Origin: Mesorhizobium sp. ZC-5
Lineage (GTDB): Bacteria; Pseudomonadota; Alphaproteobacteria; Rhizobiales; Rhizobiaceae
Assembly (NCBI RefSeq): GCF_025753855.1
Contig: NZ_JAOWPT010000002.1
Span: 620,001 to 684,000 of the forward strand
DNA: 64,000 bases
Direction of reading: 5' to 3'
In this document: positions 47,385-56,452 of the stretch, in pieces
Layout of the letters: the number at the start of each line of letters is the position of its first letter
How positions within the stretch are numbered: position 1 is the stretch's first letter
Translations under genes and position numbers: made by a program
The notes under the pieces: generated by a model
Seen by the model: only the letters and a program-made list of their open reading frames with translations
Database searches by the model: none
What the model was told of the DNA's origin: nothing

Positions 47385-48188
47385 CTAAAGGGTGAAACCT
47401 TCACCGAGATAGAGCCGGCGGACATCCGGGTTTGCAACGATTTCGGCCGGCAGGCCATGTGCCAGCACCTCGCCGGCATGGATGATGTAGGCACGATCGA
47501 TCAGGCCAAGGGTTTCGCGGACATTGTGGTCGGTGACCAGGACGCCGATACCGCGCTGGGTCAGATGGCGCACCAATTGCTGGATGTCGGCCACGGCGAT
47601 CGGATCGATGCCGGCAAACGGCTCATCGAGCAGCATATAGCTCGGGCGGGTCGCCAGGGCGCGGGCGATTTCAAGGCGCCGCCGTTCGCCGCCGGAGAGC
47701 GCGATGGCCGGCGATTTTCGCAAATGCGTGATGTGGAATTCCTCGAGCAGTGCATCGAGATGGCGCTCGCGCTCCTTGCGGCTTTTCTCGACCACCTCGA
47801 GGACGGCGCGGATGTTGTCCTCGACCGTCAGGCCGCGAAAAATCGAGGCTTCCTGAGGCAGGTAGCCGACACCTAGCCTTGCCCGCCGATACATCGGCAT
47901 GGCGGTAACGTCGAAACCGTCGATTTCGACCTTGCCCTGGTCGACAGGAACCAGCCCCGTGACCATGTAGAAACACGTGGTCTTGCCGGCGCCATTGGGG
48001 CCGAGCAGGCCGACGGCCTCACCGGCGCGAACGCCGAACGATACGCCGCTCACCACCTGCCGGCCCTTGTAGCTCTTGGTCAGGCCGCGCGCGATCAGCG
48101 TGCCCTTGAGCTTGTCAGCGTGTTCGGAGTGCGCAACCGGCCTTCTCGCTGAGCCGATGCGCGAAAGAAGAGGTATGTCTGCCGCCAT
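47385..48188 (-). CDS. lptB: LPS export ABC transporter ATPase LptB
   Basis: Cytoplasmic ATPase powering LPS extraction by LptFG. The 267-residue protein has Walker [10 protein letters not shown], the Q-loop [19 protein letters not shown], the signature [15 protein letters not shown] and Walker [14 protein letters not shown]. The N-terminus is extended by about 28 residues before the usual [16 protein letters not shown] start. Its ATG overlaps the lptA stop by one base, so lptC, lptA and lptB form one operon. Confidence 0.96.
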   Translation of the reverse strand: MAADIPLLSRIGSARRPVAHSEHADKLKGTLIARGLTKSYKGRQVVSGVSFGVRAGEAVGLLGPNGAGKTTCFYMVTGLVPVDQGKVEIDGFDVTAMPMYRRARLGVGYLPQEASIFRGLTVEDNIRAVLEVVEKSRKERERHLDALLEEFHITHLRKSPAIALSGGERRRLEIARALATRPSYMLLDEPFAGIDPIAVADIQQLVRHLTQRGIGVLVTDHNVRETLGLIDRAYIIHAGEVLAHGLPAEIVANPDVRRLYLGEGFTL

Positions 48189-48739
48189 TACTGGCTCTGC
48201 TGTGAACTTGGCGTCAGCAATGTTTTGACACGACCGCCGCAGCCGCCGAGTTCGGCCAGGCCGGTCTTCATGTTGGCGGTGAGGCTGCAGCCGGTAAGAA
48301 TATTCTCGCCTTCGGTCAGAACCACTTTCTCGCCGGTGAGCGTCATGATCTCGGTCTTCATGTCGAAGGTACCCTTGTCGCCGGTGGCGGTCTGGGTCTC
48401 GGACTTCACGAAAATCTTCCCTTCGACCTCGAGACGGTCGATATTGGCCGAGCCGGTCGTCGCCGAGCCGCCGCCCTTGGCATAGTAGACGGTCATCTTG
48501 CCGGCCTTGAGCAAGGTCGGGCCCTGCACGACGCTGACATTGCCGCTGAAGATCGCAACGCTGTCGGCCTCACGGACTTCGAGCTTGTCGCTCTCGATCT
48601 GGATGGGCTGGTCTCCGGAAAGCTTGAGGCCGGAGAGGCGGCTCTGCGCGTCTTGCGCCAGGGCCGAACCCGCCGCCAACGTCGCCAGTGCAAGTCCGAG
48701 GAACGCGGTCCTCGCCCAGTGTCGATCAATTCGCGGCAT
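48188..48739 (-). CDS. lptA: LPS transport periplasmic protein LptA
   Basis: Periplasmic bridge protein that carries LPS from LptC to LptD. The 183-residue product has a signal peptide (about 1-29, ending GSALAQ) and an OstA/LptA jellyroll: [30 protein letters not shown] (outline) and [14 protein letters not shown]. The order lptC-lptA-lptB with short overlaps supports the call. Confidence 0.93.
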   Translation of the reverse strand: MPRIDRHWARTAFLGLALATLAAGSALAQDAQSRLSGLKLSGDQPIQIESDKLEVREADSVAIFSGNVSVVQGPTLLKAGKMTVYYAKGGGSATTGSANIDRLEVEGKIFVKSETQTATGDKGTFDMKTEIMTLTGEKVVLTEGENILTGCSLTANMKTGLAELGGCGGRVKTLLTPSSQQSQ

Positions 48740-49505
48740 CGGTGTCTCCGTTCGCCTGTTGCCCGGTCTTGAACTTGTCGGGGCTTAGTTGCATCCGCAC
48801 GCGCTTCTCGAATACCAAAACCTTCCCGTTTTCAAGGATAGTCATCGAATCGGCCGTGATATTGGTACCGTCGAGGGCAATATCGATGGCGTCGTCGGTT
48901 TTCAAATCGCCTTTGCCCAGGTCGATGAACGCTGATTTCAGCTTGGCGACCATGCCGTCGGTCGTCGTCACGGTTATGTCGCTGGAAATGTCGAGCGTGT
49001 TCTTTTCGCGGTCATAGGTGCCTTTCGACGCATCGATGGTCGCGATGTTCTTTGCATCGACCGGCAGCTTCGCATCGATATCCTCGAGTTCGATGATCCC
49101 GGTGGTGTCGAGGTTCTGCAATGCGCGCGACGCCGTCATGGAATACGGAAGATTGTCCTTGGTGAAGCCTTCCAGCTTCGGACTGGCCATCACCAGCTTG
49201 CCGTCGGAGACCGCCGAACTGGAAATGTCCACATCGACGCCGCGGATCGGGCTCGCAATGTAGGAATAGCCGAAGAAGCCGAGAGCCATGATCGCAGCCA
49301 GGGAAGGCAGTATCAGCTTCAGCCATCTTACCCGGCGTGAATGGTGCTGCGCGTGGTGGAATTCCGCCACACGGGACGCGGCTTGGGCTTTCGCAGGCCC
49401 TTTCGGTGCTTTGCGAGCGCTCTCTTCTGGTCGTGTTGCGGCCAACGCCATCATAAACCCGGCTTGCTGCGGCCGCCTACGCCGCGCTGAGAACTGAAAC
49501 TTCAA
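48726..49505 (-). CDS. lptC: LPS export inner-membrane protein LptC
   Basis: A 259-residue bitopic protein that receives LPS from LptFG. One transmembrane helix (about 61-82, LKLILPSLAAIMALGFFGYS) follows a basic cytoplasmic arm; the rest is a periplasmic beta-jellyroll with PKLEGFTKDNLPYSMTASRA. The gene overlaps lptA by 14 bases. A later ATG at 49454-49451 (MMALAATRP) could be the true start, which would shorten the cytoplasmic arm. Confidence 0.9.
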   Translation of the reverse strand: MKFQFSARRRRPQQAGFMMALAATRPEESARKAPKGPAKAQAASRVAEFHHAQHHSRRVRWLKLILPSLAAIMALGFFGYSYIASPIRGVDVDISSSAVSDGKLVMASPKLEGFTKDNLPYSMTASRALQNLDTTGIIELEDIDAKLPVDAKNIATIDASKGTYDREKNTLDISSDITVTTTDGMVAKLKSAFIDLGKGDLKTDDAIDIALDGTNITADSMTILENGKVLVFEKRVRMQLSPDKFKTGQQANGDTDAAN

Positions 49506-49860
49506 GGTCGTACAGCATATAGAAATCCCGGCCCGCCCGAAACAGGGGTGTTCGGAAAGTCAAATTCCTATTTTCCGGGGGAGGTCGCCACGCCTTCCGG
49601 TTATAATTCCCGCCGTCCCGCATAGCCGGCGCCCGTCTGATATTGGATATCGCATGGCAATGCGGCGTTTGCCCGACGGCAGGACTTACACCGCAATATG
49701 GTTATTTTTGGATAAATCCCAAGTCCTGCGGCGGTCCGTTTTTTACTCGGCTTCCTGCCGCCGGATATGGACGCCTTCCATGCTCTTGGTTGCATGGGAC
49801 GGCTTCAATATGCGGCGATCATGGTTTAAAACCGCTGCTTCGCTTTCTCGAGAGGCAGCC
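49506..49860. other. 355-base region between lptC and sppA
   Basis: No convincing gene is visible. AGGACTT (49681-49687) and AAGTCCT (49721-49727) are exact inverted repeats flanking an AT-rich 33-base stretch, so a large hairpin is possible in the sppA leader. The rest looks like divergent promoter DNA. Confidence 0.4.
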
Positions 49861-50826
49861 ATGGCCATCCGCGCTGACGACATCATCGATCGCCGCCGTC
49901 TCAGGCGAAAACTCACGTTCTGGCGCGTTGCCACGGTGCTTGTTGCCGGGTTGGCCGTGGGGGCGGCGGCGACGTGGCTCTTCGGCCAGGAATTCGGCAG
50001 CGCCACCACAAGCCATATCGCCAAGGTCAAGATCGAGGGCACCATCACCGAAAACGAGGAGTTGCTGGCCAGGCTGGAGCGCATCCGCAAGTCGCCGGCC
50101 GTCAAGGGCGTCATCCTGTCCATCGACTCGCCTGGCGGCACCACGGCGGGCGGCGAAGCGATATTCGATGAGGTTCGCCTGCTCGCCGGGGAAAAACCGG
50201 TGGTCGCACAGGTCGGTACACTCGCTGCGTCGGCCGGCTATATGATCGCCAGTGCGACAGATCATATCGTCGCCCGCAAATCCTCGATCGTCGGCTCGAT
50301 CGGTGTTCTGGTGCAGTTTCCGGACCTGACCGGCCTGATGGACAAGGTCGGCATCAAGCTGGAAGAGATAAAATCGTCGCCGCTCAAGGCGGAACCCTCG
50401 CCATTCAACCCGACGACCGAGGAAGAGCGAGCGATGATCCGCAGGATGATCCTTGACAGCTATGACTGGTTTGTCGGCATCGTCGACGAGCGTCGGCCGC
50501 TGTCGCGCAGCGAAGTGACTGCGCTGGCCGACGGTTCGGTGTTCACGGGAAGGCAGGCCCTGGACAGGAAACTCGTCGATTCACTTGGCGGCGAGCGCGA
50601 GGCGATCGACTGGTTGGCCACGAAGGGGGTGGACAGCAAGCTCAAGGTCATCGAATGGATGCCGAAGGAATCGGGCTATGGCTTCTTTTTCGCCAATGCG
50701 CTGGCAAAGTCGCTCGGCATGCCGGAATATGGCTCCGATCTTTTGAAGGAACTCGGCGCGGATCGTATCTTTCTTGACGGTCTGCTGTCGGTCTGGCACC
50801 CTGACTCAGCAATTTTCAGCGACTGA
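49861..50826 (+). CDS. sppA: Signal peptide peptidase SppA (short type)
   Basis: Membrane-anchored serine protease of the Bacillus-like short SppA class that degrades cleaved signal peptides. The 321-residue protein has an N-terminal helix (about 22-42), the SIDSPGGTTAGGEAI motif, the nucleophile S124 in GTLAASAGYM and the general base K176 in SSPLKAEPSP. The 52-residue Ser-Lys spacing fits the short class. The start is ATG 49861 at MAIRADDIID; upstream in-frame codons lack family similarity. ihfB follows 56 bases later. Confidence 0.93.
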   Translation: MAIRADDIIDRRRLRRKLTFWRVATVLVAGLAVGAAATWLFGQEFGSATTSHIAKVKIEGTITENEELLARLERIRKSPAVKGVILSIDSPGGTTAGGEAIFDEVRLLAGEKPVVAQVGTLAASAGYMIASATDHIVARKSSIVGSIGVLVQFPDLTGLMDKVGIKLEEIKSSPLKAEPSPFNPTTEEERAMIRRMILDSYDWFVGIVDERRPLSRSEVTALADGSVFTGRQALDRKLVDSLGGEREAIDWLATKGVDSKLKVIEWMPKESGYGFFFANALAKSLGMPEYGSDLLKELGADRIFLDGLLSVWHPDSAIFSD

Positions 50827-50882
50827 AAATCGAATAAAATCATCCGCATATTGAAAATAAGACGTTCGCAGGGGACGAGAAG

Positions 50883-51167
50883 ATGATCAAGTCAGAGCTT
50901 GTGCAGATCATTGCCAATCGCAATCCGCATCTCTTCCTCCGCGACGTGGAGAATATCGTCAATGCGATATTTGAAGAGATCACCGAGGCCCTCGCCGAGG
51001 GGAACCGAGTCGAATTGCGTGGCTTCGGTGCTTTTTCGGTGAAGAACCGCCCGGCCCGCACCGGCCGCAATCCGCGCACCGGCGAATCGGTCGAGGTCGA
51101 GGAGAAATGGGTGCCGTTTTTCAAGACCGGCAAGGAACTGCGCGAGAGGCTGAATACCGACAGCTGA
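50883..51167 (+). CDS. ihfB: Integration host factor subunit beta
   Basis: A 94-residue DNA-bending protein of the HU/IHF family. [33 protein letters not shown] (outline) is the helical base, [21 protein letters not shown] is the beta arm with the intercalating Pro, and [15 protein letters not shown] ends the fold. The NPHL segment and early RDVENIV support the beta subunit over HU. In alphaproteobacteria it often follows sppA, as here. Confidence 0.95.
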   Translation: MIKSELVQIIANRNPHLFLRDVENIVNAIFEEITEALAEGNRVELRGFGAFSVKNRPARTGRNPRTGESVEVEEKWVPFFKTGKELRERLNTDS

Positions 51168-51210
51168 GATTTAACGGCGAAATGATCGCCGGCCTGCTCT
51201 GGAATTTGAA

Positions 51211-51549
51211 ATGTACAACCGTTTCCTGCTCATCGTGGTGTTCGTGCCGCTGGCTGTCGTGCTGATCGCGCTCGCGGTCGCCAATCGCGGTCTCGCCGCC
51301 TTCACGCTCGATCCGTTCAATCCAGGGAACCCGGCGCTGACGCTGCAACTGCCGCTGTTCGTGCTGTTGTTCGCGGCGCTCGCCATAGGCCTGATCGTCG
51401 GCAGCATCGCCACCTGGCTGAAGCAGGGCCGCTACCGCAAGCTGGCGCGTCAGCGCGGGCAGGAAGCACAGATCCTGCGCGATTCGGTGCAGCAGGATGC
51501 ATCGCGCGCTGCTGCGCAATCGCAGGCATTGACCAGGCAGAATGCCTGA
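51211..51549 (+). CDS. LapA-domain (DUF1049) membrane protein
   Basis: A 112-residue protein with two transmembrane helices (about 5-24 and 48-70) and a basic, coiled C-terminal tail rich in Gln and Arg (KQGRYRKLARQRGQE). The AVANRGLAAFTLDPF segment and FVLLFAALAIGLIVGSI are LapA-like. In enterobacteria LapA relatives act with LapB in LPS assembly control; here that role is an inference. It starts 43 bases after ihfB. Confidence 0.85.
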   Translation: MYNRFLLIVVFVPLAVVLIALAVANRGLAAFTLDPFNPGNPALTLQLPLFVLLFAALAIGLIVGSIATWLKQGRYRKLARQRGQEAQILRDSVQQDASRAAAQSQALTRQNA

Positions 51550-51585
51550 TACCGGCGTCCGGCCGGACTTCCTTGGGGGACGACG

Positions 51586-52551
51586 ATGCTCATGATTTCG
51601 GCCGAAGCCGTCGACCGCGCGCTCACCTTTGGCGGTCTCGTTGAAACCTTGCGGACGGCGTTCCGCGACGGCGCCGTGCAGCCGGTACGCCACCACCACA
51701 CCATCGAACGGCCGGACGGGGCCGCCTCGACGCTTCTGTTGATGCCGGCCTGGACCGATTTCAATGCGGCGGGAACTTCGGCGAATGGCCATGTCGGGGT
51801 AAAGGTCGTGACCGTGTCGCCCGACAACAACGCGATCGCCAAGCCGGCGGTGATGGGCCTTTATCTGCTGCTCGACGGCAAGACCGGAGAACTGCAGGCG
51901 CTGATCGACGGCCAACGGCTGACGCAGTGGCGCACGGCGTGTGCTTCCGCGCTGGCCGCGTCCTACCTTGCCCGCGAGGATGCCTCGCGGCTGCTGATCA
52001 TCGGCGCCGGCGCGCTGTCGCCTTTCCTCGCCAGGGCGCATTCGGCGGTCCGCCCGATCCGCCGGATCCGGATCTGGAACCGGACCTTCGCCAATGCCGA
52101 AAAGGTGGCCGCTTCGCTGAAGGTCGAGGGCATGGATGCCGAAGCTGTCGACGACCTCGACTCCGCGCTGGGTGACACCGATATCGTCTCTTCGGCCACC
52201 ATCGCGACCACGCCGCTGGTCAAGGGTGCATTGCTGAAGCCGGGCACCCACGTCGATCTGGTCGGCGGTTTTGCCCCCGGCATGCGCGAGAGCGACGACG
52301 ACGCGATCCGCCGCGCCCGTGTCTATGTCGACACGCGCGCCGGCGCCACCAAGGAGGCCGGCGATATCGTCCAGCCCCTGGCGTCAGGCGTACTCAAACC
52401 GGAGAACATTGTCGCCGACCTGCACGAACTGGCGCGCGGCGAGAAGAAGGGTCGCGGAAGCGCGGACGAGATCACGCTGTTCAAGTCGGTAGGCGCTGCG
52501 CTCGAAGATCTGGCGGCGGGGATAGAGGTGTACAGGCGCTCACGCGCCTGA
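51586..52551 (+). CDS. Ornithine cyclodeaminase/mu-crystallin family protein
   Basis: A 321-residue NAD(P)-binding protein. LLIIGAGALSPFLARAHSAV is the Rossmann segment (about residue 130), followed by IRRIRIWNRTFANAEKVAASL and VSSATIATTPLVKGALLKPGTHVDLVGGFAPG (outline). The family includes ornithine cyclodeaminase, ketimine reductase and L-alanine dehydrogenase, so the reaction cannot be fixed. The usual Lys and Asp active-site positions need an alignment. It stands alone after lapA. Confidence 0.9.
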   Translation: MLMISAEAVDRALTFGGLVETLRTAFRDGAVQPVRHHHTIERPDGAASTLLLMPAWTDFNAAGTSANGHVGVKVVTVSPDNNAIAKPAVMGLYLLLDGKTGELQALIDGQRLTQWRTACASALAASYLAREDASRLLIIGAGALSPFLARAHSAVRPIRRIRIWNRTFANAEKVAASLKVEGMDAEAVDDLDSALGDTDIVSSATIATTPLVKGALLKPGTHVDLVGGFAPGMRESDDDAIRRARVYVDTRAGATKEAGDIVQPLASGVLKPENIVADLHELARGEKKGRGSADEITLFKSVGAALEDLAAGIEVYRRSRA

Positions 52552-52560
52552 GCCCCATCT

Positions 52561-53241
52561 TCAAACCGTCGGTTTCTCGAAAGCCGCGAGCGCCGCCGGC
52601 AAGGTTGCGTAGCTCTCGACGATCACGTCGGCTCCGCAGTCGGACAAGATATTGGCATGGCCGGCGAGACAATGTCTGCCGGCGGTGAGACCGACGACCT
52701 TCATGCCCGCGGCCTTGCCTGCCAGCACGCCGTTGGCACTGTCCTCCACCACAAGGCAGTCGGCGGGTTCGATGCCCATTGTCGCTGCCGCATGGAGGAA
52801 AAGATCGGGCGCCGGCTTGCCGTTTTTCACCATGTCCGAGGAAAAGATGTGGGGTGCGAACAGGTCGATCAGTCCGGCGCGTTGCAATTTCCAGTGCAAC
52901 CGCACCGAAGGCGTGCTGGAAGCAACGCAGCGAAGCGCGCCGATTTTGCCGATTGTGCCGTAAGCGTCGGGCAGCGCAGCAAGATCGGTTTCGATCCTTG
53001 ATGCGGCTGAGGTCTGCATTCGGTCGAAAAAGTCTGCCGGAAGGGTCTTGCCGAGGTTCTGCTCGACTGCCGGCCGAAGCTTTTCTCGCCACATGCTCGG
53101 GGAAAGTCCCATGAAGGACTGCATGTAGGTCGCCTGCTCGAAAACGGCGCCGATTTCGGCCAGAAACTCCAGCTCCGCGGCGATATAGATTTCCTCGCTG
53201 TTCACCAGCACGCCGTCGCAATCAAATATGATCAGTTTCAT
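52561..53241 (-). CDS. HAD family hydrolase (phosphoglycolate phosphatase-like)
   Basis: A 226-residue HAD phosphatase with a helical cap. The nucleophile motif is IFDCDGVLVNSE (D7 and D9), motif II is VASSTPSVRL, motif III the Lys in MVKNGKPAPDLFL, and motif IV VVEDSANGVLAG. These fit subfamily IA enzymes acting on small phosphates such as phosphoglycolate or phosphoglucose; the substrate is unknown. ATG 53241 starts at the family's N-terminus. It is divergent from the gene at 53399. Confidence 0.92.
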   Translation of the reverse strand: MKLIIFDCDGVLVNSEEIYIAAELEFLAEIGAVFEQATYMQSFMGLSPSMWREKLRPAVEQNLGKTLPADFFDRMQTSAASRIETDLAALPDAYGTIGKIGALRCVASSTPSVRLHWKLQRAGLIDLFAPHIFSSDMVKNGKPAPDLFLHAAATMGIEPADCLVVEDSANGVLAGKAAGMKVVGLTAGRHCLAGHANILSDCGADVIVESYATLPAALAAFEKPTV

Positions 53242-53366
53242 GGAAAGTGTGAATCTCGAATTCGTTGAATGTCGCCGACGCGGCGGCGGTTGAGCAGGCC
53301 TCCTCCATACGGAATTCGCGCCGCTCCGCAAGGGGCGACGGCGGCGATGAGGTCGATCCAGCAACT

Positions 53367-53391
53367 GGAACGTATCCAGCCGGCAGCCGTT
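53367..53391 (+). promoter_or_regulatory. Perfect GGAAC-N16-CGTT general-stress promoter candidate
   Basis: GGAAC at 53367-53371 and CGTT at 53388-53391 match the alphaproteobacterial EcfG consensus exactly. The transcript would start near 53398, at the coding start, giving a leaderless message. About one such match is expected by chance in this window, so the call is tentative. Confidence 0.35.
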
Positions 53392-53398
53392 TCTTGGC

Positions 53399-53896
53399 AT
53401 GGAAATGCGCGTATCCCTGTTTCTGTGGGCGGTGCTGACCGCAACAATCGCAGCCTTGAGCCTCGGACCTTCCTTTGCCCATGTGCTGGAATCGCTGCCC
53501 CGTCTTTCCCAATGGTCGCCTGAACTCTGGCGCGAAACGACCGTCTTCAACAGCCAGTTCTGGCTTTTCGCAGCGATCGGCGCGCCGCTCGACCTTTGCG
53601 CCATCGCATTTCCGGCGATACTCGCGCTGATGCTTTACGACGACAGGCTGGCCTTCCGTTTCGCCGTTGCGGCTGCAGTCCTCTACGCGCTTTCGCTCGC
53701 CGCATGGTTCGTCCTCGTAGCGCCGGCAAACAGCGTGCTCGCGACCTGGACGGCGGGGCCTGTCGCCGGCAACTTCGATTCGATCCGGCTGCGCTGGGAA
53801 AGCGGTCATATGGTCGTCGCCGCGATGAAATTGATGGGCTTCGTCGCTTTGATCTGCTCGCTGCTCTCGATCGGACGCGCCCACCCGAACCGCTAG
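53399..53896 (+). CDS. Integral membrane hypothetical protein
   Basis: A 165-residue protein with four hydrophobic segments (about 5-27, 53-77, 84-108 and 137-157) and polar loops containing NSQFWLF and WESGHMVVA. The pattern, with an Asn/His-rich pair of loops, recalls DUF1772-type proteins, but I do not recognise it firmly. Starts at ATG 53399 and 53405 are both possible and neither has a ribosome site. The upstream EcfG-like promoter would fit a stress role. Confidence 0.75.
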   Translation: MEMRVSLFLWAVLTATIAALSLGPSFAHVLESLPRLSQWSPELWRETTVFNSQFWLFAAIGAPLDLCAIAFPAILALMLYDDRLAFRFAVAAAVLYALSLAAWFVLVAPANSVLATWTAGPVAGNFDSIRLRWESGHMVVAAMKLMGFVALICSLLSIGRAHPNR

Positions 53897-53955
53897 CCAG
53901 CGATCGCGAGCGCGCAAAGCACCGCACCGCACTTTGTTGCGCGGCCGGATAGGCT

Positions 53956-55047
53956 GTGGCAGAAGCGGCCTGCACCGCCGGAGATCGCCTGCTCTTGAAA
54001 CCCACGCGTGACAAACGCCGCGACCATCGTGCGCAGCCCGATCGACGGGCTTCGACCGTCCCGCGCGGCAAACGTCCCGACGAGCCGAGCGCGGTCACCC
54101 GCGTCGCCGAACCTCCGGTCAAGGCACGCGAACTCCGACGCCGTGAAGGAATTTTGCCGGCCGAACGGCTGCCGCTGATACTTGAAGTGGCGCCGAACGA
54201 GGACTATGCGCTGATCGACAGCGGCAACGGCGAAAAACTCGAGCAATACGGCCCGTACCGCATCGTGCGGCCGGAAGGCCAGGCTATCTGGCAGCGTGCG
54301 TTGCCGCTGTGGGAATGGAATTCGGTCGACGCGGTATTCACCGGCGACACCGACGAGGAAGGCCTCGGCCGCTGGCGCTTCCCCAGGACACCGCTCGGCG
54401 AGACCTGGCCGATGAAACATGACGGCATCGATTATCTCGGCCGCTTCACGTCGTTCCGCCATGTCGGTGTGTTTCCCGAACAGGCTTCGCACTGGGACCA
54501 CATGGCCGGGCTGATCGAACGCGCCGGGCGGCCGGTGAAGGTGCTCAACCTGTTCGGCTACACCGGGCTGGCGTCGCTGGTGGCGGCGCGCTCCGGCGCC
54601 GAGGTAACCCATGTCGATGCCTCGAAGAAGGCGATCGGCTGGGCCCGCGAAAATCAGGAAATGGCCGGGCTCGGCAGCAAGCCGATCCGCTGGATCTGCG
54701 AGGACGCCATGAAATTTGCCGAACGCCAGGAGCGCCGCGGCAACGGCTACGACATCATCCTGTTCGACCCGCCGGCCTACGGGAGAGGCCCGAAGGGCGA
54801 AGTCTGGCAGCTTTTCGAAGACCTGCCGGCACTGGCCGACATCTGCCGCGCCATCCTGACGCCGAAGCCCTTGGCGGTGGTGCTTACCGCCTATTCGATC
54901 CGCTCCTCGTTCTTCGCCATTCACGCGCTGATGCGCGATACCTTTGCCGGCATGGGTGGCACCGTCGAATCGGGAGAATTGATTATCCGCGAGAAATCGG
55001 CGGGCCGCGCTCTCTCCACCTCGCTTTTCGCGCGCTGGGTGGCCTGA
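53956..55047 (+). CDS. Class I SAM-dependent rRNA methyltransferase-like protein (RlmI type)
   Basis: A 363-residue methyltransferase. After a basic N-terminal region, residues about 80-363 carry the RlmI/RlmK-like fold: NLFGYTGLASLVAARSGAEVTHVDAS is motif I (outline), and IILFDPPAYGRGPKGEVW is the NPPF-like catalytic motif IV. Such enzymes methylate cytosine or guanine in 23S rRNA, but the exact base is not readable here. GTG 53956 is the longest start; the true start may be further in, as the first 40 residues are low-complexity Arg-rich. It abuts the TrmH-type gene. Confidence 0.85.
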   Translation: MAEAACTAGDRLLLKPTRDKRRDHRAQPDRRASTVPRGKRPDEPSAVTRVAEPPVKARELRRREGILPAERLPLILEVAPNEDYALIDSGNGEKLEQYGPYRIVRPEGQAIWQRALPLWEWNSVDAVFTGDTDEEGLGRWRFPRTPLGETWPMKHDGIDYLGRFTSFRHVGVFPEQASHWDHMAGLIERAGRPVKVLNLFGYTGLASLVAARSGAEVTHVDASKKAIGWARENQEMAGLGSKPIRWICEDAMKFAERQERRGNGYDIILFDPPAYGRGPKGEVWQLFEDLPALADICRAILTPKPLAVVLTAYSIRSSFFAIHALMRDTFAGMGGTVESGELIIREKSAGRALSTSLFARWVA

Positions 55048-55902
55048 ATGAGCGAGCATCGCTTCGGGGCGCCGGGCCAGGTCAAGGAGATCACCAGCCT
55101 CGCGAATCCGCTGGTCAAGGACATCAAGGCGCTGTCTCTGAAGAAATTCCGCGACAGCCAGAACGCTTTCCTTGCCGAGGGCCTGAAACTGGTCATCGAC
55201 GCGCTCGACCTCGGCTGGTCGATCAAGACGCTGGTTTTCGCGAAAACGGCGATCGGCAACGCGGCCGTCGAAAAGGTGGCGGCGCGCACCGTCGCCTTGG
55301 GCGGACTGGTGCTCGAGGTCTCGGAAAAAGTGCTGACGGCGATCACCCGCCGCGACAACCCGCAGGCCGTGGTTGGTGTCTTCACGCAACGCTATGTGCC
55401 GCTGAAGGACATCCGCCCGGAAAAGAACGATGTCTGGGTAGCGCTCGACCGCGTGCGGGATCCAGGCAATCTCGGCACCGTGATCCGCACCGTCGATGCG
55501 GTCGGGGCAAAAGGCATCATCCTCGTCGGCGAAACCACGGATCCGTTCTCCCTCGAAACCGTGCGGGCGACGATGGGCTCGATCTTCGCCGTACCCGTTG
55601 CCAGGGCGACGCCCGAGGCTTTCCTGGCCTGGCGCAGGAATTTCCCCGGCATCGTCGCCGGAACGCATCTGAAGGGCGCCGTCGACTATCGCTCGGTCGA
55701 TTTTTCAGACCGTCCGGTTTTGCTCCTGATGGGTAACGAGCAGCAGGGCCTGCCGGACAATCTGGCCGAAAGCTGTGACAGGCTTCTGCGCATCCCCCAG
55801 GCCGGCCGCGCCGATTCGCTCAACCTCGCGGTCGCGACAGGGATTATGCTGTTCGAGATAAGGCGGGCTGCGCTGAAGCTCGATCCGGAGGCCAAGGCGT
55901 GA
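55048..55902 (+). CDS. TrmH/SpoU family RNA 2'-O-methyltransferase
   Basis: A 284-residue SPOUT enzyme. The N-terminal substrate-binding domain has [20 protein letters not shown] and [13 protein letters not shown]. The knotted SAM domain has [34 protein letters not shown] and the final [22 protein letters not shown] (outline). It methylates ribose 2'-OH in tRNA or rRNA; the target is unknown. It starts one base after the previous stop and overlaps lspA by 4 bases. Confidence 0.93.
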   Translation: MSEHRFGAPGQVKEITSLANPLVKDIKALSLKKFRDSQNAFLAEGLKLVIDALDLGWSIKTLVFAKTAIGNAAVEKVAARTVALGGLVLEVSEKVLTAITRRDNPQAVVGVFTQRYVPLKDIRPEKNDVWVALDRVRDPGNLGTVIRTVDAVGAKGIILVGETTDPFSLETVRATMGSIFAVPVARATPEAFLAWRRNFPGIVAGTHLKGAVDYRSVDFSDRPVLLLMGNEQQGLPDNLAESCDRLLRIPQAGRADSLNLAVATGIMLFEIRRAALKLDPEAKA

Positions 55903-56390
55903 AGGCAAGTACATGGGCCTGGATGGGAGCGCTTCTGGCGCTGGCCGTCGCCGCCGACCAGTGGATCAAGTATCTCGTTGAAACCTCGCTCGAGATGCAT
56001 GTGCAGGTCGACGTGCTGCCATTCCTGGCATTGTACCGCACCTACAATACGGGAATTGCCTTCTCGATGTTTTCGGGGTTGGGCGACAAGGGGCTGATCG
56101 TGCTGTCGTTGCTGGTCGTGGCCTTCGTGCTCTATCTGGCCTCGCGCACGACGGAGCGGCAGGTCTTTGCGCGAATAGGCTTCGTTCTTATCGTCGGCGG
56201 CGCCATCGGCAACCTGATCGACCGCGCGATCCACGGCCACGTCATCGATTATATCCTTTTCCATACGCCGGCCTGGTCGTTTGCGGTGTTCAACCTGGCA
56301 GACACGTTCATCACCATCGGCGCCGGGCTGGTGATCCTCGAGGAACTGATCGGGTGGCGCCGCGAGCGGGTCAAATCGTCGAACGACTGA
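55899..56390 (+). CDS. lspA: Lipoprotein signal peptidase (signal peptidase II)
   Basis: Inner-membrane aspartic protease that cleaves prolipoprotein signals. The 163-residue protein has four helices and the catalytic motifs [20 protein letters not shown] and [14 protein letters not shown], each with its Asp. An early [11 protein letters not shown] segment is also conserved. The start is GTG 55899, overlapping the preceding stop (GTGA). Confidence 0.96.
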   Translation: MKASTWAWMGALLALAVAADQWIKYLVETSLEMHVQVDVLPFLALYRTYNTGIAFSMFSGLGDKGLIVLSLLVVAFVLYLASRTTERQVFARIGFVLIVGGAIGNLIDRAIHGHVIDYILFHTPAWSFAVFNLADTFITIGAGLVILEELIGWRRERVKSSND

Positions 56391-56452
56391 AGTCGTCGAA
56401 CAAATGGCCGTCGGAACGAACGGTCCGACAATTCGAGAAACTGGAGAACAAA

